From positions 1-64,000 of the forward strand of contig NZ_STGA01000062.1 in NCBI RefSeq assembly GCF_005222835.1: a stretch of 64,000 nt of DNA. Reading direction: 5' to 3'. Numbering within the stretch: position 1 is the stretch's first letter; each line of letters opens with the position of its first letter. Made by a program: the position numbers and the translations under genes. This document shows positions 33,901-43,406 of this stretch, in pieces. This DNA comes from Rhizobium sp. FKY42 (GTDB lineage Bacteria; Pseudomonadota; Alphaproteobacteria; Rhizobiales; Rhizobiaceae). The notes under the pieces are model-generated. The model was given only the letters and a program-made list of their open reading frames with translations, made no database searches and was not told where the DNA came from.

Positions 33901-36381
33901 ATCGGTGAAAAGGGCGGCGAGGTTTCCATTCCCGTCACCAAGGAATGGGGTGCGGGGGCCTATGTCACCGCCTCGCTTTATCGTCCCGGCAATGCGCGGG
34001 AAAGCCGCATGCCGATGCGCGCCATCGGCGTCACCTGGTTGAAGGTGGACCCGCAGGATCGGGATCTCACGGTGTCGCTGACAGCGCCAGAAAAAATGCT
34101 GCCGCGCCAGCCGCTTCAGATCGGCGTGGATGTGAAAGGTGCAGGCGTGGGGGAAGAGGCCTATGTCACGGTTGCGGCTGTCGATGTCGGTATCTTGAAC
34201 CTCACGCGCTATGAGCCGCCTGCGCCTGACAACTGGTATTTCGGCCAGCGCCGTCTCGGCCTTGAAATCCGCGATATCTATGGTCGCCTGATCGATGGCT
34301 CGCTGGGGGCGACCGGCAAGCTGCGCACCGGCGGCGATGGCGGAAGTGTTGCGCTTCAGGGAAGCCCGCCGAAAGAAAAGCTGATTGCCTTCTTCTCCGG
34401 CATCGTTCGTGTTGGGCCGGATGGCAAGGCCAATGTCAGCTTCGATATCCCACAATTCAACGGCACGGCCCGCGTGATGGCCGTCGCCTGGACGAAAACG
34501 GCAGTCGGCCATGGCACGAAGGATGTGGTGATCCGCGATCCGGTCGTCGTGACCGCCAGCCTGCCGCGCTTCCTTGCCCCCGGCGATGAGGCCATGTTGC
34601 GGCTCGATATCGCCAATACGGATGCACCGGCGGGCGACTATCAGGTATCGCTTGCGGCAAGCCCGCAAATCAGCGTCACGGGGGCGAATGCGTCCCGCAC
34701 GATCAAGCTGAATGCCGGTGCGAAAAATACGGTCAACCTTGCGATCAAGGGCGTGCGTGTTGGTGATGGATCGCTGACGGTGACCTTGGCTGGAAACGGT
34801 CTTGCGCCCATGCAGCAGCGTCTGGAACTGCCGGTGCGCCCGGCAGTTCTGCCGGTTACTGAAAAGCGCATCATCTCGCTGGCCCCGAACCAGAGCCTAA
34901 CGGTGGATGGCAATCTGCTGGCGGATGCGCAATTGCAAGGCGCGAGCCTGACGCTTGGCGTGGCCCGTTCGGCAGATTTCGACATTCCCGCGCTGCTGAT
35001 GTCGCTCGATCGTTACCCCTATGGTTGCGCAGAGCAGACGACCAGCCGTGCGGTGCCGCTGCTTTATCTGTCCGAGCTTTCCAAACAGAGCGGCATGGCA
35101 GACGATCCCGACGTGAAGAAGCGGGTTCAGGATGCCATCTACCGCGTTCTCGCCTATCAGTCTTCCTCCGGCAGCTTCGGTCTCTGGGGACCGGGATCGG
35201 GGGATCGCTGGCTGGATGCCTATGTGACTGAATTCCTGACGCGGGCGCGCGAGCAGGGTCTCGATGTGCCGGATCAGGCGCTGGTGCAGGCACTGGAAAA
35301 CCTGCAGAATTCGCTGGCCTATGAGGTGAACATCAAGGATCAGGGCGAACAGGTTTCCTACGCGCTCTATGTTCTTGCCCGAAACCGCAAGGCCTCGATC
35401 AGCGATCTGCGTTACTATGCGGATACAATGCTGAACGACTTCCCGACGCCGCTTGCGAAGGCACATCTGGCGGCTGCCCTTTCGCTTTACGGCGATGCGC
35501 AGCGCTCGAAGATGGTCTTTGCGTCGGCTCTTCAGATGACGGAACAGGCTGTTGCAACACCGGTCAGCCTGTCGCGGTCGGATTATGGCTCCACCTTGCG
35601 CGATGGTGCAGCGGTTCTGGCATTGGCGGCGGAAAGCCGTCCGGTTCCGGCCATTGTTCCGCAACTGGCGGCAGCCGTGGCCAACGAAGCCCGCAAGAAG
35701 AAGTATATGAGCACGCAAGAGCAGGTCTGGATGCTGTTGGCGGCGCGGGCACTGCAGAATGGCGATAGCGGCCTCAAGGTGGATGTGAACGGACAGGTGA
35801 CGGCCGGTGCCTATCGCCAGCGGATGACGGGTGATGAATTGCTGGCCAAGCCGGTGACGCTGACCAACCGCGCGGCGGAGCCTGTCTCTGCAGTTATCAC
35901 CACCTACGCCTCGCCCAAGCAGCCACCGGCCGCGGGTGGCAACGGCTTTGCCATCAGCAGGGCCTATTATACCCTGGATGGACAGGAGGCGAATGTCACG
36001 CAGGCGAAGCAGAACGAGCGCTATGTCGTTGTGCTGACCGTGAATGAAACGAATGACTGGCCGTCGCGCCTGCTCGTTCAGGATCTGTTGCCAGCGGGCT
36101 TCGAGATTGACAATCCGAACCTTGTCGATAGCGCCCAGCTGACGAATTTCGAATGGGTCGGACAGGTGCAAGTGGCTCATACGGAGTTCCGCAACGACCG
36201 CTTCGTCGCCGCCTTTGACCGCAACAAGGGCGATAATCGCGAGTTTTCGCTGGCCTATGTGGTGCGTGCAGTGACACCGGGAACCTATGATCACCCTGCT
36301 GCGAATGTCGAGGACATGTATCGTCCGGAACTGTCGGCGCGCACGGCGGCAGGGCGCATGCAGGTTCAGGAAGCGCAGTAG
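30910..36381 (+). CDS. secreted alpha-2-macroglobulin family protein with PAN domain
   Basis: An 1823-residue protein with a signal peptide (MSKRISFAVASFLALGLLGP, cleavage after AQA). Unlike E. coli YfhM no lipobox Cys is present, so it is soluble in the periplasm or anchored otherwise. Residues ~30-105 form a PAN/apple module (CQTACIDDKSCRAFTF, with CFLKSDYNQ); a helical repeat region follows, then the MG domains. The thioester motif GCAEQ has its Cys at residue 1373, so covalent trapping of proteases is possible. GGGAGG precedes ATG 30910. It lies 5 bases before pbpC, the standard pairing for periplasmic defence and cell-wall repair. Confidence 0.93.
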   Translation: MSKRISFAVASFLALGLLGPAQAQQAIKAPQSNRTIETVEDSDYIGFDLRTVKNVTLQQCQTACIDDKSCRAFTFNVKAKWCFLKSDYNQLNSFAGAVAGKIVVANSQPDIGAPPALSMVGDEATNQAAALRDELAVPPELEGQGLESLKALAQLEFVNGNPPAAINALTAALNIEPDDAGLWSELSRASAQIKDDADAKARAVSAAINAYDASRTAQSRAEALALLGDALHAQENHRGAIDALKESLALIPSKTVQARYNDLKERFGFRVVGNSVDNDAASPRACVQFSEALLKTGTDYGQFVVLNGQAPQAVEAKDKQICVEGLKHGERYKLTLRRGLPSIVGENLQAAVDLNVYVKDRSPAVRFTGDSFVLPSTARRGIPIVSVNTTSAKLKLYRIGDRSIAPLLANSQFLTQLDGYTAGQVEQSNGELVWQGSIDIAQDINKDVVTSFPVDEVLPKRKPGVYVLTAATGTGTVNEWDNKATQWFVVSDLGLSTFAGTDGLSVFVRSLGSAEPAVGVDLQLLAKNNEVLGTAKTDADGKAVFSAGLIRGTASMVPAVLMASKGGEDFVFLDMTRAGFDLSDRGVTGRPAPGAIDVYAWTERGIYRPGETVHAALLARDVTSNAIEQLPLTFVFLRPDGVEDRRMTGTGTLGGYAVDLPVLASAMRGTWTMQVFTDPKATAIAEKRFLVDDFVPDRIEFDLKSEAKEIIVGEKTPVTVDGRYLYGAPAAGLGLEGEIVLKHTRQRETFKGYFFGLANEEASEAERLPLEALDPLDEQGKASFDGGLTELAYTTQLTDANIVVRLKEGGGRAVERTLTLPVRADGDRIGIKPEFSGDLAENTVANFNVIMIGADGQKRAAPGLLWKLVKIERDYQWYREGNSWRYEPVNRTKQIANGKVDVAAVDGGKIAVPVQWGRYRLEVTGSGQDAPASSVEFDAGWFVTASSTETPDALEIALDKASYKVGETAKLKVSSRYAGQLMIANGAENLISVQNVSIGEKGGEVSIPVTKEWGAGAYVTASLYRPGNARESRMPMRAIGVTWLKVDPQDRDLTVSLTAPEKMLPRQPLQIGVDVKGAGVGEEAYVTVAAVDVGILNLTRYEPPAPDNWYFGQRRLGLEIRDIYGRLIDGSLGATGKLRTGGDGGSVALQGSPPKEKLIAFFSGIVRVGPDGKANVSFDIPQFNGTARVMAVAWTKTAVGHGTKDVVIRDPVVVTASLPRFLAPGDEAMLRLDIANTDAPAGDYQVSLAASPQISVTGANASRTIKLNAGAKNTVNLAIKGVRVGDGSLTVTLAGNGLAPMQQRLELPVRPAVLPVTEKRIISLAPNQSLTVDGNLLADAQLQGASLTLGVARSADFDIPALLMSLDRYPYGCAEQTTSRAVPLLYLSELSKQSGMADDPDVKKRVQDAIYRVLAYQSSSGSFGLWGPGSGDRWLDAYVTEFLTRAREQGLDVPDQALVQALENLQNSLAYEVNIKDQGEQVSYALYVLARNRKASISDLRYYADTMLNDFPTPLAKAHLAAALSLYGDAQRSKMVFASALQMTEQAVATPVSLSRSDYGSTLRDGAAVLALAAESRPVPAIVPQLAAAVANEARKKKYMSTQEQVWMLLAARALQNGDSGLKVDVNGQVTAGAYRQRMTGDELLAKPVTLTNRAAEPVSAVITTYASPKQPPAAGGNGFAISRAYYTLDGQEANVTQAKQNERYVVVLTVNETNDWPSRLLVQDLLPAGFEIDNPNLVDSAQLTNFEWVGQVQVAHTEFRNDRFVAAFDRNKGDNREFSLAYVVRAVTPGTYDHPAANVEDMYRPELSARTAAGRMQVQEAQ

Positions 36382-36386
36382 GCGCC

Positions 36387-38477
36387 ATGGGCAGGCGGCT
36401 GAAATGGTGGCTGGCAGGTGGAGCGGGGGTCATGCTCGCGGCTGCGCTTTGCCTGCCGTTGGCAATTGATGCCGCTGACCGGGCCTATCCGCCCCCGCTG
36501 GATGCGGCACGGATTGCCTCCCCGGAGGTGCGCGATGCAGACGGGCAACTGCTGCGCGCCTTTGCCACGAAAGACGGGCTATGGCGGCTGAAGACGCGGG
36601 CCAGTGATGTCGATCCGCAGTTCATTCGCATGCTGATTGCTTACGAGGATCATCGTTTTTACCAGCATCCGGGCGTGGATATTCGGGCGTTGGGGCGTGC
36701 GGCGTTTCAACTGGTTACGCATGGGCGCATCGTATCGGGCGGCTCCACCCTTTCCATGCAAGTGGCCCGCCTCATCGAGCCACGAGAAAGCCGCTCCGTC
36801 TTCGCCAAGCTGAGGCAGATGGTGCGCGCGCTACAGATCGAGCGCCGTTTTTCCAAAGCGGAAATTCTCGATCTCTATCTGACACTGGCCCCCTATGGCG
36901 GCAATCTGGAAGGGGTACGGGCAGCAAGTTTCGCCTATTTCGGCAAGGAGCCGAAACGGCTTTCGGTGGCGGAGGCCGCTCTTCTGGTTGCTTTGCCACA
37001 ATCGCCCGAAGGCCGGCGGCCGGATCGCTTTCCCGATACCGCCAAGGCTGCGCGGGCTCGCGTTCTCGCACGCGCCCATGTGGAAGCAGCCGTGGGGGAT
37101 GGCGAGGCAGAACGCGCCGCGCTGGTTGCTGTGCCACGCGAAAGGCGGCAGCTGCCGGCGCTTGCCGCGCATCTGGCGGAAGTTGCGCTACGCAAGAAGC
37201 CAGGCGAATCACTTTACCCGACAACATTAAGGAAGCCGGTGCAGGACGCGCTGGAACGCGTGGCGCGAGAGGCAGGCGCGCGGCTGCCGCCCAAGGTATC
37301 GCTCGCCATGATGATGGCGGATTCGACCACGGGCGAGATTATCGCCGATGTCGGTTCCGCCGATTACTTCGATGCCTCGCGCTCCGGCTGGATCGATATG
37401 ACGCGCATCAACCGCTCGCCGGGGTCGACGCTGAAGCCGTTCATCTACGGCCTCGCCTTCGAGGAAGGGCTGGTGGCGCAGGAAACCATCATCGAAGATC
37501 GCCCGTCTGATTTCTCCGGCTATCGACCGAAGAATTTCGACATGAGCTATCAGGGTGATGTCAGCATTCGCCAGGCGTTGCAACTGTCGCTCAATGTGCC
37601 AGCGGTGCGGGTTCTGGATGGTGTTGGCCCCAGCCGTCTGATGGTTCGTTTCCGGCGGGCGGAAGTTCAGCCCGTTCTGCCGGTGGGCGAAGCGCCGGGG
37701 CTTGCCATCGGGCTCGGCGGTGTCGGCATGACCTTGAAGAATCTCGTTCAGCTCTACGCAGGTCTTGCCAATCAGGGCTGGCCGGTGAAACTCGGCGATG
37801 GGGTGCGCGAGCAGCCGAAGCGGGATGGTATGCAGCCACTGCTTGAGCCTTCTGCCGTATGGCAGGTGACGGATATTCTCTCCGACGTTCTTCCCCCACA
37901 AGGAAGCCCAAAGCTCGGCCTCGCCTACAAGACCGGCACCAGCTACGGCTACCGCGATGCCTGGTCGGTTGGTTATGACGGACGCTATGTGCTGGGTGTG
38001 TGGGTTGGCAGGCCGGATAATGGCGCGGTTCCTGGCATTACAGGCTATGGCACGGCGGCCCCCATTTTGTTCGAGGCTTTTGCCCGCTCCGGCCTTGCCA
38101 TCGCGGGCCATCCTTCCGCACCACCCGGTACACAGCGGTTGGCGCTGACGGATCTGCCGATTGGTCTCAGGCGCTATTCGGTCATGGCGAATGGCCTGCT
38201 GCGTTCCACCTCACGGGAACCGGCCCCGCAGATCGTCTATCCTCCCGAAGGTGCCAGAGTGGATCTTGGAGCGCGCAGCGGCGAGGAGATTGCGCCGCTG
38301 ATGCTGAAATTGCAGGGCGGACGGGCACCCTTTCGTTGGTTGGCGAATGGCAAGCCGCTGGAGGATATGGCACGCACACGCAATTCCGAATGGAAGCCGG
38401 ATGGGGCGGGCTATTCGACGCTCACGGTCATTGACGCTCGCGGGCGCGCTGCAACAGTACGAGTGTTTATTGAATAG
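36387..38477 (+). CDS. pbpC: penicillin-binding protein 1C
   Basis: A 696-residue class A PBP anchored by one N-terminal helix (residues ~7-28). The glycosyltransferase domain has Glu 87 in EDHRFYQHPGVD; the transpeptidase domain has the active Ser 347 in SPGSTLKP, SLN as the second motif and KTGTS with Lys 515. A C-terminal ~90-residue BiPBP_C domain follows. It is co-transcribed with the macroglobulin gene, suggesting joint repair of damaged murein. Confidence 0.95.
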   Translation: MGRRLKWWLAGGAGVMLAAALCLPLAIDAADRAYPPPLDAARIASPEVRDADGQLLRAFATKDGLWRLKTRASDVDPQFIRMLIAYEDHRFYQHPGVDIRALGRAAFQLVTHGRIVSGGSTLSMQVARLIEPRESRSVFAKLRQMVRALQIERRFSKAEILDLYLTLAPYGGNLEGVRAASFAYFGKEPKRLSVAEAALLVALPQSPEGRRPDRFPDTAKAARARVLARAHVEAAVGDGEAERAALVAVPRERRQLPALAAHLAEVALRKKPGESLYPTTLRKPVQDALERVAREAGARLPPKVSLAMMMADSTTGEIIADVGSADYFDASRSGWIDMTRINRSPGSTLKPFIYGLAFEEGLVAQETIIEDRPSDFSGYRPKNFDMSYQGDVSIRQALQLSLNVPAVRVLDGVGPSRLMVRFRRAEVQPVLPVGEAPGLAIGLGGVGMTLKNLVQLYAGLANQGWPVKLGDGVREQPKRDGMQPLLEPSAVWQVTDILSDVLPPQGSPKLGLAYKTGTSYGYRDAWSVGYDGRYVLGVWVGRPDNGAVPGITGYGTAAPILFEAFARSGLAIAGHPSAPPGTQRLALTDLPIGLRRYSVMANGLLRSTSREPAPQIVYPPEGARVDLGARSGEEIAPLMLKLQGGRAPFRWLANGKPLEDMARTRNSEWKPDGAGYSTLTVIDARGRAATVRVFIE

Positions 38478-38481
38478 CCAA

Positions 38482-38525
38482 GCATTCCCAGGAAAAGTGG
38501 GCACCGGTTTTCCGTCCGGGAATGC
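38482..38525. repeat. rhizobial palindromic repeat between pbpC and cobB
   Basis: Nested inverted repeats: GCATTCCC pairs with GGGAATGC, and inside them GGAAAA pairs with TTTTCC around an 11-base centre. This is a common rhizobial intergenic palindrome. It begins 4 bases after the pbpC stop and is followed 11 bases later by the cobB stop from the other side, so it may also help termination. Confidence 0.8.
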
Positions 38526-38535
38526 GTCCATAAAA

Positions 38536-39870
38536 TCAAAATGTTGTTCGCGCTATGGCGTGAAAGAAGGTGCCGCTCACATGGCCGCGTCTGCCGCCGG
38601 AAAGGCCAAGCGGCTGGCCGGTTCCATCCGCGATTTCGGCAAATGGATCATCGCGTCCGGGGTCTGTGACGCTTGCATAGTGAAATTCGTGGCCGCGTAA
38701 AACATCGCCACCCGAACCCAAAGGCCCATCGGCCAGAAGGCGAACCTGTCTATACCCGAGGTTCATCTTGCGCTTGGCGAAACTGGTGGAGTGGCTGAGT
38801 AGCGCAGTCATGACATGGCGCACGCCGTCGGCGTCCACCAGACCGGTTCCCAGCACCATGAAGCCACCGCACTCGCCGTGCACCGGTTTCATCTGGGCAA
38901 AATGCCGGATTCGATTGCGGAAGCGGTTTGCGGCGGAAAGCTTGCCTGCATGAAGCTCGGGATAACCGCCAGGAAGCCAGCAGATGTCGCAATCAAGCGC
39001 CGGACCTTCATCGTTCAGTGGTGAGAAAGGCACAAGTTCCGCCCCTTGCGCGCGCCAGTGGGCACCCAGATGCGGGTAGAGGAAGGTGAAGGCGGCGTCC
39101 GACGCAATCGCGATCCGCTGGCCGGGGGGAGGAATGGCAGCGGCGGCATCGCCACGCCGCAAAGAAACGGGCTGCGCCAGTGCAAGCACGGCATCAAGAT
39201 CGACCGATGTTTCCATCACATCCGCCAGCCGGTCGATATAGTCCTGAATGCCGCCGTGCTCGCTGGCCTGCACGAGACCCAGATGCCGCTCCGGCAGAGC
39301 CAGCGCGTCGCTGCGCAGAACAGCACCCACCACGGGCATGCCTGCAGCCTCGATGGCCGTGCGCGAAAGGCGTATGTGTCGCTCGCTGCCCGCCCTGTTG
39401 ATGATGATACCCTTGGTGCGGACTTTCGCATCGTAATGCTTGAAGCCAACCGCGACAGCCGCTGCCGTCTGGCTCTGGCCCGATACATCCAGCACCAGCA
39501 GCACCGGAATATCCAGAAGCCGCGCCAGATCGGCGGCGGAGCCGGTACGCCCTGCGCCGCCATCAATGCCATCGAACAGGCCCATGGCGCTTTCAATCAG
39601 CAGCAGATCCGTATCGTCTGCGGCCTGGCCCAGCAAATGGGCCACCAGATCCGGCTCCATGGCCCAGCTATCCAGATTGAGACCTTCCAGACCAGTCGCC
39701 GCCTGATGGAAGCCGGGATCGATATAATCAGGCCCGGATTTCACGCCGCGCACCCGAATGCCACGCCGCGCAAAGGCGCGAAGCAAGCCAATGGTAACGC
39801 TTGTTTTTCCGGAACCGGAACGTGGTGCGCCAATGATGAGGGCTTTGGGGTTGAGTCGGCTGTCTGTCAT
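38536..39870 (-). CDS. cobB: cobyrinate a,c-diamide synthase CobB
   Basis: A 444-residue ATP-dependent amidase that amidates cobyrinic (or hydrogenobyrinic) acid at a and c using glutamine. The P-loop-like ALIIGAPRSGSGKTSVTIGL is at residues ~9-28; the glutaminase half has the triad Cys in VHGECGGFMVLG and a His in the last third. The start at 39870 (MTDSRLNPK) or 39876 is followed by 22 bases to the divergent cbiD; upstream codons in the same frame are antisense to cbiD. It is transcribed alone toward pbpC. Confidence 0.92.
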   Translation of the reverse strand: MTDSRLNPKALIIGAPRSGSGKTSVTIGLLRAFARRGIRVRGVKSGPDYIDPGFHQAATGLEGLNLDSWAMEPDLVAHLLGQAADDTDLLLIESAMGLFDGIDGGAGRTGSAADLARLLDIPVLLVLDVSGQSQTAAAVAVGFKHYDAKVRTKGIIINRAGSERHIRLSRTAIEAAGMPVVGAVLRSDALALPERHLGLVQASEHGGIQDYIDRLADVMETSVDLDAVLALAQPVSLRRGDAAAAIPPPGQRIAIASDAAFTFLYPHLGAHWRAQGAELVPFSPLNDEGPALDCDICWLPGGYPELHAGKLSAANRFRNRIRHFAQMKPVHGECGGFMVLGTGLVDADGVRHVMTALLSHSTSFAKRKMNLGYRQVRLLADGPLGSGGDVLRGHEFHYASVTDPGRDDPFAEIADGTGQPLGLSGGRRGHVSGTFFHAIARTTF

Positions 39871-39892
39871 GCTCATGCTTTTGCCAGTGACG

Positions 39893-41053
39893 ATGCTCAA
39901 CCGCAACGATATAGATGCATTCATGGACGTTGAAGGCAAAGAACTACGTCGTGGCTGGACCACGGGAACCTGTTCCGCTGCGGCGGCGAAGGCGGCCTGC
40001 CTTGCCCTGATGGGCCGAGGTTTCCCCGAAATGGTTGAGATTACCCTTCCCGGAGGCCAGAGACCGGCTTTTTCGCTTGCTTTGGAAGAGCAGGGCGAAG
40101 ACTTTGCCCGTGCCGGGATCATCAAGGATGCAGGCGACGATCCGGATGTCACGCACGGCGCTTTGATTATCGCGACCATCCGTCGCGGTGAACAGGGAAA
40201 GGGACTGCAGTTCTTAGCCGGCAAAGGTGTTGGTACCGTGACGCGCCCCGGCCTTCCCATTCCACCGGGCGAACCGGCCATAAACCCTGTTCCGCGCCAG
40301 ATGATTGCCGCCGCGATTGTTGAAGTGACCGGAGGCGATACGGATTTCGATGTGGAGATTTCCATTCCCGATGGAGAGGTGCTAGCGCAGAAAACTCTGA
40401 ATCCAAGGCTGGGCATTGTCGGTGGCCTCTCCGTGCTTGGCACCACCGGCATTGTCATTCCGTTTTCCTGTTCGGCGTGGATTCACTCCATCTGGCGCGG
40501 CATCGATGTGGCACGCGCTGAAGGGCTGCCCCATGTCGCCGGTTCCACCGGCATGACCACGGAAAAGGCAGTGCAGGCGTATCACAATCTGCCTGAAACC
40601 GCGCTTCTCGACATGGGCGATTTCGTCGGTGGCATGTTGAAATATCTGCGCAAACATCCGGTTCCGAAAGTGACTGTTGCGGGCGGTGTCGCCAAGATGA
40701 CAAAGCTCGCGCAGGGAATGCTGGATGTGCATTCCAAGCGTGGGCTTGCGGATCTGCAGGCATTAGCGAAGGTGGCTGCTGAAGCCGGAGCGGATGCGGC
40801 CTTGGCCGATGAGATTGCCAAGGCCAATTCGGTGCTGCACGCATTCCAGCTGGCCGAGGTACGCGGTATTCCGTTGGGCAATCACATTGCCGGTCTTGCT
40901 TGGAAAACGGCAGCCAAAGCCTTGCAGACGCCTGAGATTGCGCTGGAGGTGCTGGTGTTTGACCGTCAGGGAAAGCTGGTCGGTGAAGCGCCGTTCACAC
41001 TGTCGGATCAGGTTTCTGCGCTACCCTTGCCCGACCTGAACCGTCGCACGTAA
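39893..41053 (+). CDS. cbiD: precorrin-5B/cobalt-precorrin-5B C1-methyltransferase CbiD
   Basis: A 386-residue CbiD protein recognised by [17 protein letters not shown] near residue 20 and [18 protein letters not shown] in the middle. CbiD belongs to the anaerobic route but replaces CobF in many alphaproteobacteria with otherwise aerobic Cob sets. The start could be ATG 39893 or ATG 39923; neither has a strong ribosome site. Its 3' end overlaps cobM on the other strand by 46 bases. It is the lone plus-strand gene between cobB and cobM. Confidence 0.9.
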   Translation: MLNRNDIDAFMDVEGKELRRGWTTGTCSAAAAKAACLALMGRGFPEMVEITLPGGQRPAFSLALEEQGEDFARAGIIKDAGDDPDVTHGALIIATIRRGEQGKGLQFLAGKGVGTVTRPGLPIPPGEPAINPVPRQMIAAAIVEVTGGDTDFDVEISIPDGEVLAQKTLNPRLGIVGGLSVLGTTGIVIPFSCSAWIHSIWRGIDVARAEGLPHVAGSTGMTTEKAVQAYHNLPETALLDMGDFVGGMLKYLRKHPVPKVTVAGGVAKMTKLAQGMLDVHSKRGLADLQALAKVAAEAGADAALADEIAKANSVLHAFQLAEVRGIPLGNHIAGLAWKTAAKALQTPEIALEVLVFDRQGKLVGEAPFTLSDQVSALPLPDLNRRT

Positions 41054-41781
41054 TCCGGGCTGTAAAGCGCGCTCTCACGAAAATCTTCCGCCTGCAGACC
41101 AGGCCCGACGAAGATCAGCGCCGTGCGCTCGATCGGTTCTGCAGCCACTTGAGCTGCGATGGTGGACAGCGTGCCGCGCAGAATCTTCTCATCCGGCCAG
41201 CTTGCCTTGACCACGATGGCGACGGGGCAGTCTGCACCGTAATGCGGCGTCAGCTCCGCAACGATCTTGTCCAGCGCGTGGATGGCGAGGTGAATGGCGA
41301 GCGTAGCACCTGTGGCGGCGAAGTTCGCCAGATTTTCTCGGTCCGGCATTTTGGACGCGCGGCCGGACACGCGGGTGAGGATCAGGCTTTGCGCCACTTC
41401 TGGAATGGTCAACTCACGCTTCAGCGCGGCGGCGGCAGCCGCAAACGAAGGTACGCCCGGCGTCAGCGTATAATCGATGCCGAGCCGGTCCAGCCGGCGC
41501 ATCTGTTCGGCGACAGCACTCCACACCGAGAGATCGCCGGAATGCAGGCGTGCGACATCCTGACCCGCTTCCTGGGCAGCAATGTACTCTGCCTCGATTT
41601 CATCGAGCGACAGCGAAGCGGTATCAACGATGCGTGCATCTTGCGGGCAGTAATCCAGAAGTTCGCGCGGCACGATGGACCCGGCGTAAAGGCATACAGG
41701 GCAGCGCGCGATAAGGTCACGGCCACGCACGGTTATGAGGTCTGCGGCACCGGGGCCTGCGCCAATGAAGTAAACGGTCAT
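41008..41781 (-). CDS. cobM: precorrin-4 C11-methyltransferase CobM
   Basis: A 257-residue SAM-dependent tetrapyrrole methyltransferase. The family start [20 protein letters not shown], the CLYAGSIVP segment, the [10 protein letters not shown] motif and [12 protein letters not shown] are all seen. It is last in the cobL-cobE-cobM run, its ATG overlapping the cobE stop (ATGA), and it overlaps cbiD tail to tail. Confidence 0.94.
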   Translation of the reverse strand: MTVYFIGAGPGAADLITVRGRDLIARCPVCLYAGSIVPRELLDYCPQDARIVDTASLSLDEIEAEYIAAQEAGQDVARLHSGDLSVWSAVAEQMRRLDRLGIDYTLTPGVPSFAAAAAALKRELTIPEVAQSLILTRVSGRASKMPDRENLANFAATGATLAIHLAIHALDKIVAELTPHYGADCPVAIVVKASWPDEKILRGTLSTIAAQVAAEPIERTALIFVGPGLQAEDFRESALYSPDYVRRFRSGKGSAET

Positions 41782-42164
41782 AAGCTATTCTCCGAAATGG
41801 CAATGGCGCAGGTGACGCCTCGCGAAACGTGGCGGGGGCCGACAAGGCGGGCGGTTGGTCCGGCTGCTGCAAGGGCTGCGGCTTCTGACAGACTGGGCAG
41901 GCCGGTATGGGCAAGGCTTAATTCCGAGCGGGTGAGTGTTCGGGACGTAACGGCTTGCAAGGCTTCATCCGGCAGAATGAGGAAATCGGCACCAAGCTGA
42001 TTTGCAGCTTCGCGAATGCCTTCTTCTTCTGCCTTGATGCCGCCGGTCGCGATGAAAAGCGGATGGGCAAGCTTGAGATCATGCGCTTGCAAAGCTTCAT
42101 CGATGACCGCCAGCACCACAGCCGCTGCTGTGCCTTTCCGGCAGCCAATGCCAAGCGCCATCAT
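41778..42164 (-). CDS. cobE: CobE / CbiG C-terminal-like protein
   Basis: A 128-residue protein starting [20 protein letters not shown], matching CobE, which resembles the C-terminal domain of CbiG. Its exact role in the aerobic pathway is not settled. The ATG at 42164 overlaps the cobL stop (ATGA), and its stop overlaps cobM; an upstream start at 42182 would lie inside cobL. The motif GIGCRKG and the SIASLALA-like block (here [11 protein letters not shown]) are kept. Confidence 0.88.
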   Translation of the reverse strand: MMALGIGCRKGTAAAVVLAVIDEALQAHDLKLAHPLFIATGGIKAEEEGIREAANQLGADFLILPDEALQAVTSRTLTRSELSLAHTGLPSLSEAAALAAAGPTARLVGPRHVSRGVTCAIAISENSL

Positions 42165-43402
42165 GCCTTTACCCAGGCCCATTGCGTTACCGGCATGGCA
42201 GCGCGCCAGCCGGTCATGGGACCAACGGGCTCGGCGCGATCTATGGACAGCCGGATAAGCTTGCCTCCAAGCCGCACCTGTGCATCGAGAAGGACCCGCT
42301 CCATTTCCAGCGTCACCGCATTGGCAACCAGCCTTCCGCCAGCGGGAAGTGCGGTGATGGCTGCCTCCAGCACGCCATCCTTGCTGCCACCGCCACCAAT
42401 GAATATGACATCCGGTGTCGGCAGCCCAGAGAGTGCGCCGGGCGCCTTGCCCTCCACCACCTGAAGCCCCGGTACGCCGAAGGAGGCCGCATTGCGCCGA
42501 ATTCGAGCGACCCGCTCCTGGTGATGTTCAATGGCAATGGCGCGCATGGAAGGATGCGCCAGCATCCACTCGATGCCGATGGAACCCGCACCTGCACCCA
42601 CATCCCACAGCAGTTCGCCCCTGCGGGGAGCCAGCGCGGAAAGCGTTACCGCGCGAATTTCCCGTTTGGTGATCTGGCCATCATGCTCGAAGAGATCGTC
42701 GGGTAGGCCAAAGCCCAGAGGCAGAATGCGGGCCTGCAGTTGGGCCTGCACCTCGATGGCGATAAGGTTCAGCGGATCAAGGCCAACCAGATCGAAGCTC
42801 GATGCCTTTACCCGGCTTATCTTCTCCCGTTCCCGACCTAGTGCTTCCAGAACCGTGATCCGGCTTTCGCCGAACCCGTTCTCCGCTAGCAGCTTTGCAA
42901 TAGTTGCAGGGCCGTGTTCGTCAGAGGTCAGAGCCAGCACCCTTCGCCCTGGATGCAGAAGGGGCCGGATCAGATCGAGCGACCGCCCGTGTAGTGAAAC
43001 CGTCTCGATATCCTGCAAGGCCCATCCCAGTCGTGATGCCGCCAGCGAAAAGGCGGACGGCGCTGGATAGGCAATGAACTCGCTCGCCGGAACCTGTCGC
43101 GCCAGCGTCACGCCCACGCCGAAGAAGAAGGGATCGCCTGAGGCCAGCACACAGACTTTTCTGCCCCGCAGCGCCGTCACGGACTTCATTTCGCTATCGA
43201 ATGGCTGCGGCCAGGGGCGGGCCTCGCCTGTGATTGCTGCCTTGGCAAGCTCCAGATGCCGTGCGCCGCCGAAGACGAATTCCGCCCTGGCAATCGCCTG
43301 CCTTGCTCTCTCTCCCAAACCGGCAAGACCATCTTCGCCAATGCCGACGATGGACAACCAGATGTCAGCAGGTAGAAGGGATGAGGGCAAATCAGGAGCC
43401 AT
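42161..43402 (-). CDS. cobL: precorrin-6Y C5,15-methyltransferase (decarboxylating) CobL
   Basis: A 413-residue two-domain enzyme. The N-terminal tetrapyrrole methylase domain starts WLSIVGIGEDGLAGLGERAR and has LASGDPFFFGVG; the C-terminal methyltransferase domain has LWDVGAGAGSIGIEWMLAHP and IGGGGSKDGVLEA. Start ATG 43402 (MAPDLPSSLL) lies only 4 bases from the GTG of divergent cobK. Length equals the fused CobL of aerobic producers rather than separate CbiE/CbiT. Confidence 0.94.
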   Translation of the reverse strand: MAPDLPSSLLPADIWLSIVGIGEDGLAGLGERARQAIARAEFVFGGARHLELAKAAITGEARPWPQPFDSEMKSVTALRGRKVCVLASGDPFFFGVGVTLARQVPASEFIAYPAPSAFSLAASRLGWALQDIETVSLHGRSLDLIRPLLHPGRRVLALTSDEHGPATIAKLLAENGFGESRITVLEALGREREKISRVKASSFDLVGLDPLNLIAIEVQAQLQARILPLGFGLPDDLFEHDGQITKREIRAVTLSALAPRRGELLWDVGAGAGSIGIEWMLAHPSMRAIAIEHHQERVARIRRNAASFGVPGLQVVEGKAPGALSGLPTPDVIFIGGGGSKDGVLEAAITALPAGGRLVANAVTLEMERVLLDAQVRLGGKLIRLSIDRAEPVGPMTGWRAAMPVTQWAWVKA

Positions 43403-43406
43403 AGCG

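Noticed and set aside
31993-34668. 891-residue minus-strand open frame
   Set aside because: It is the antisense of the macroglobulin gene and shows no family motif; long antisense frames are expected in GC-rich coding DNA.
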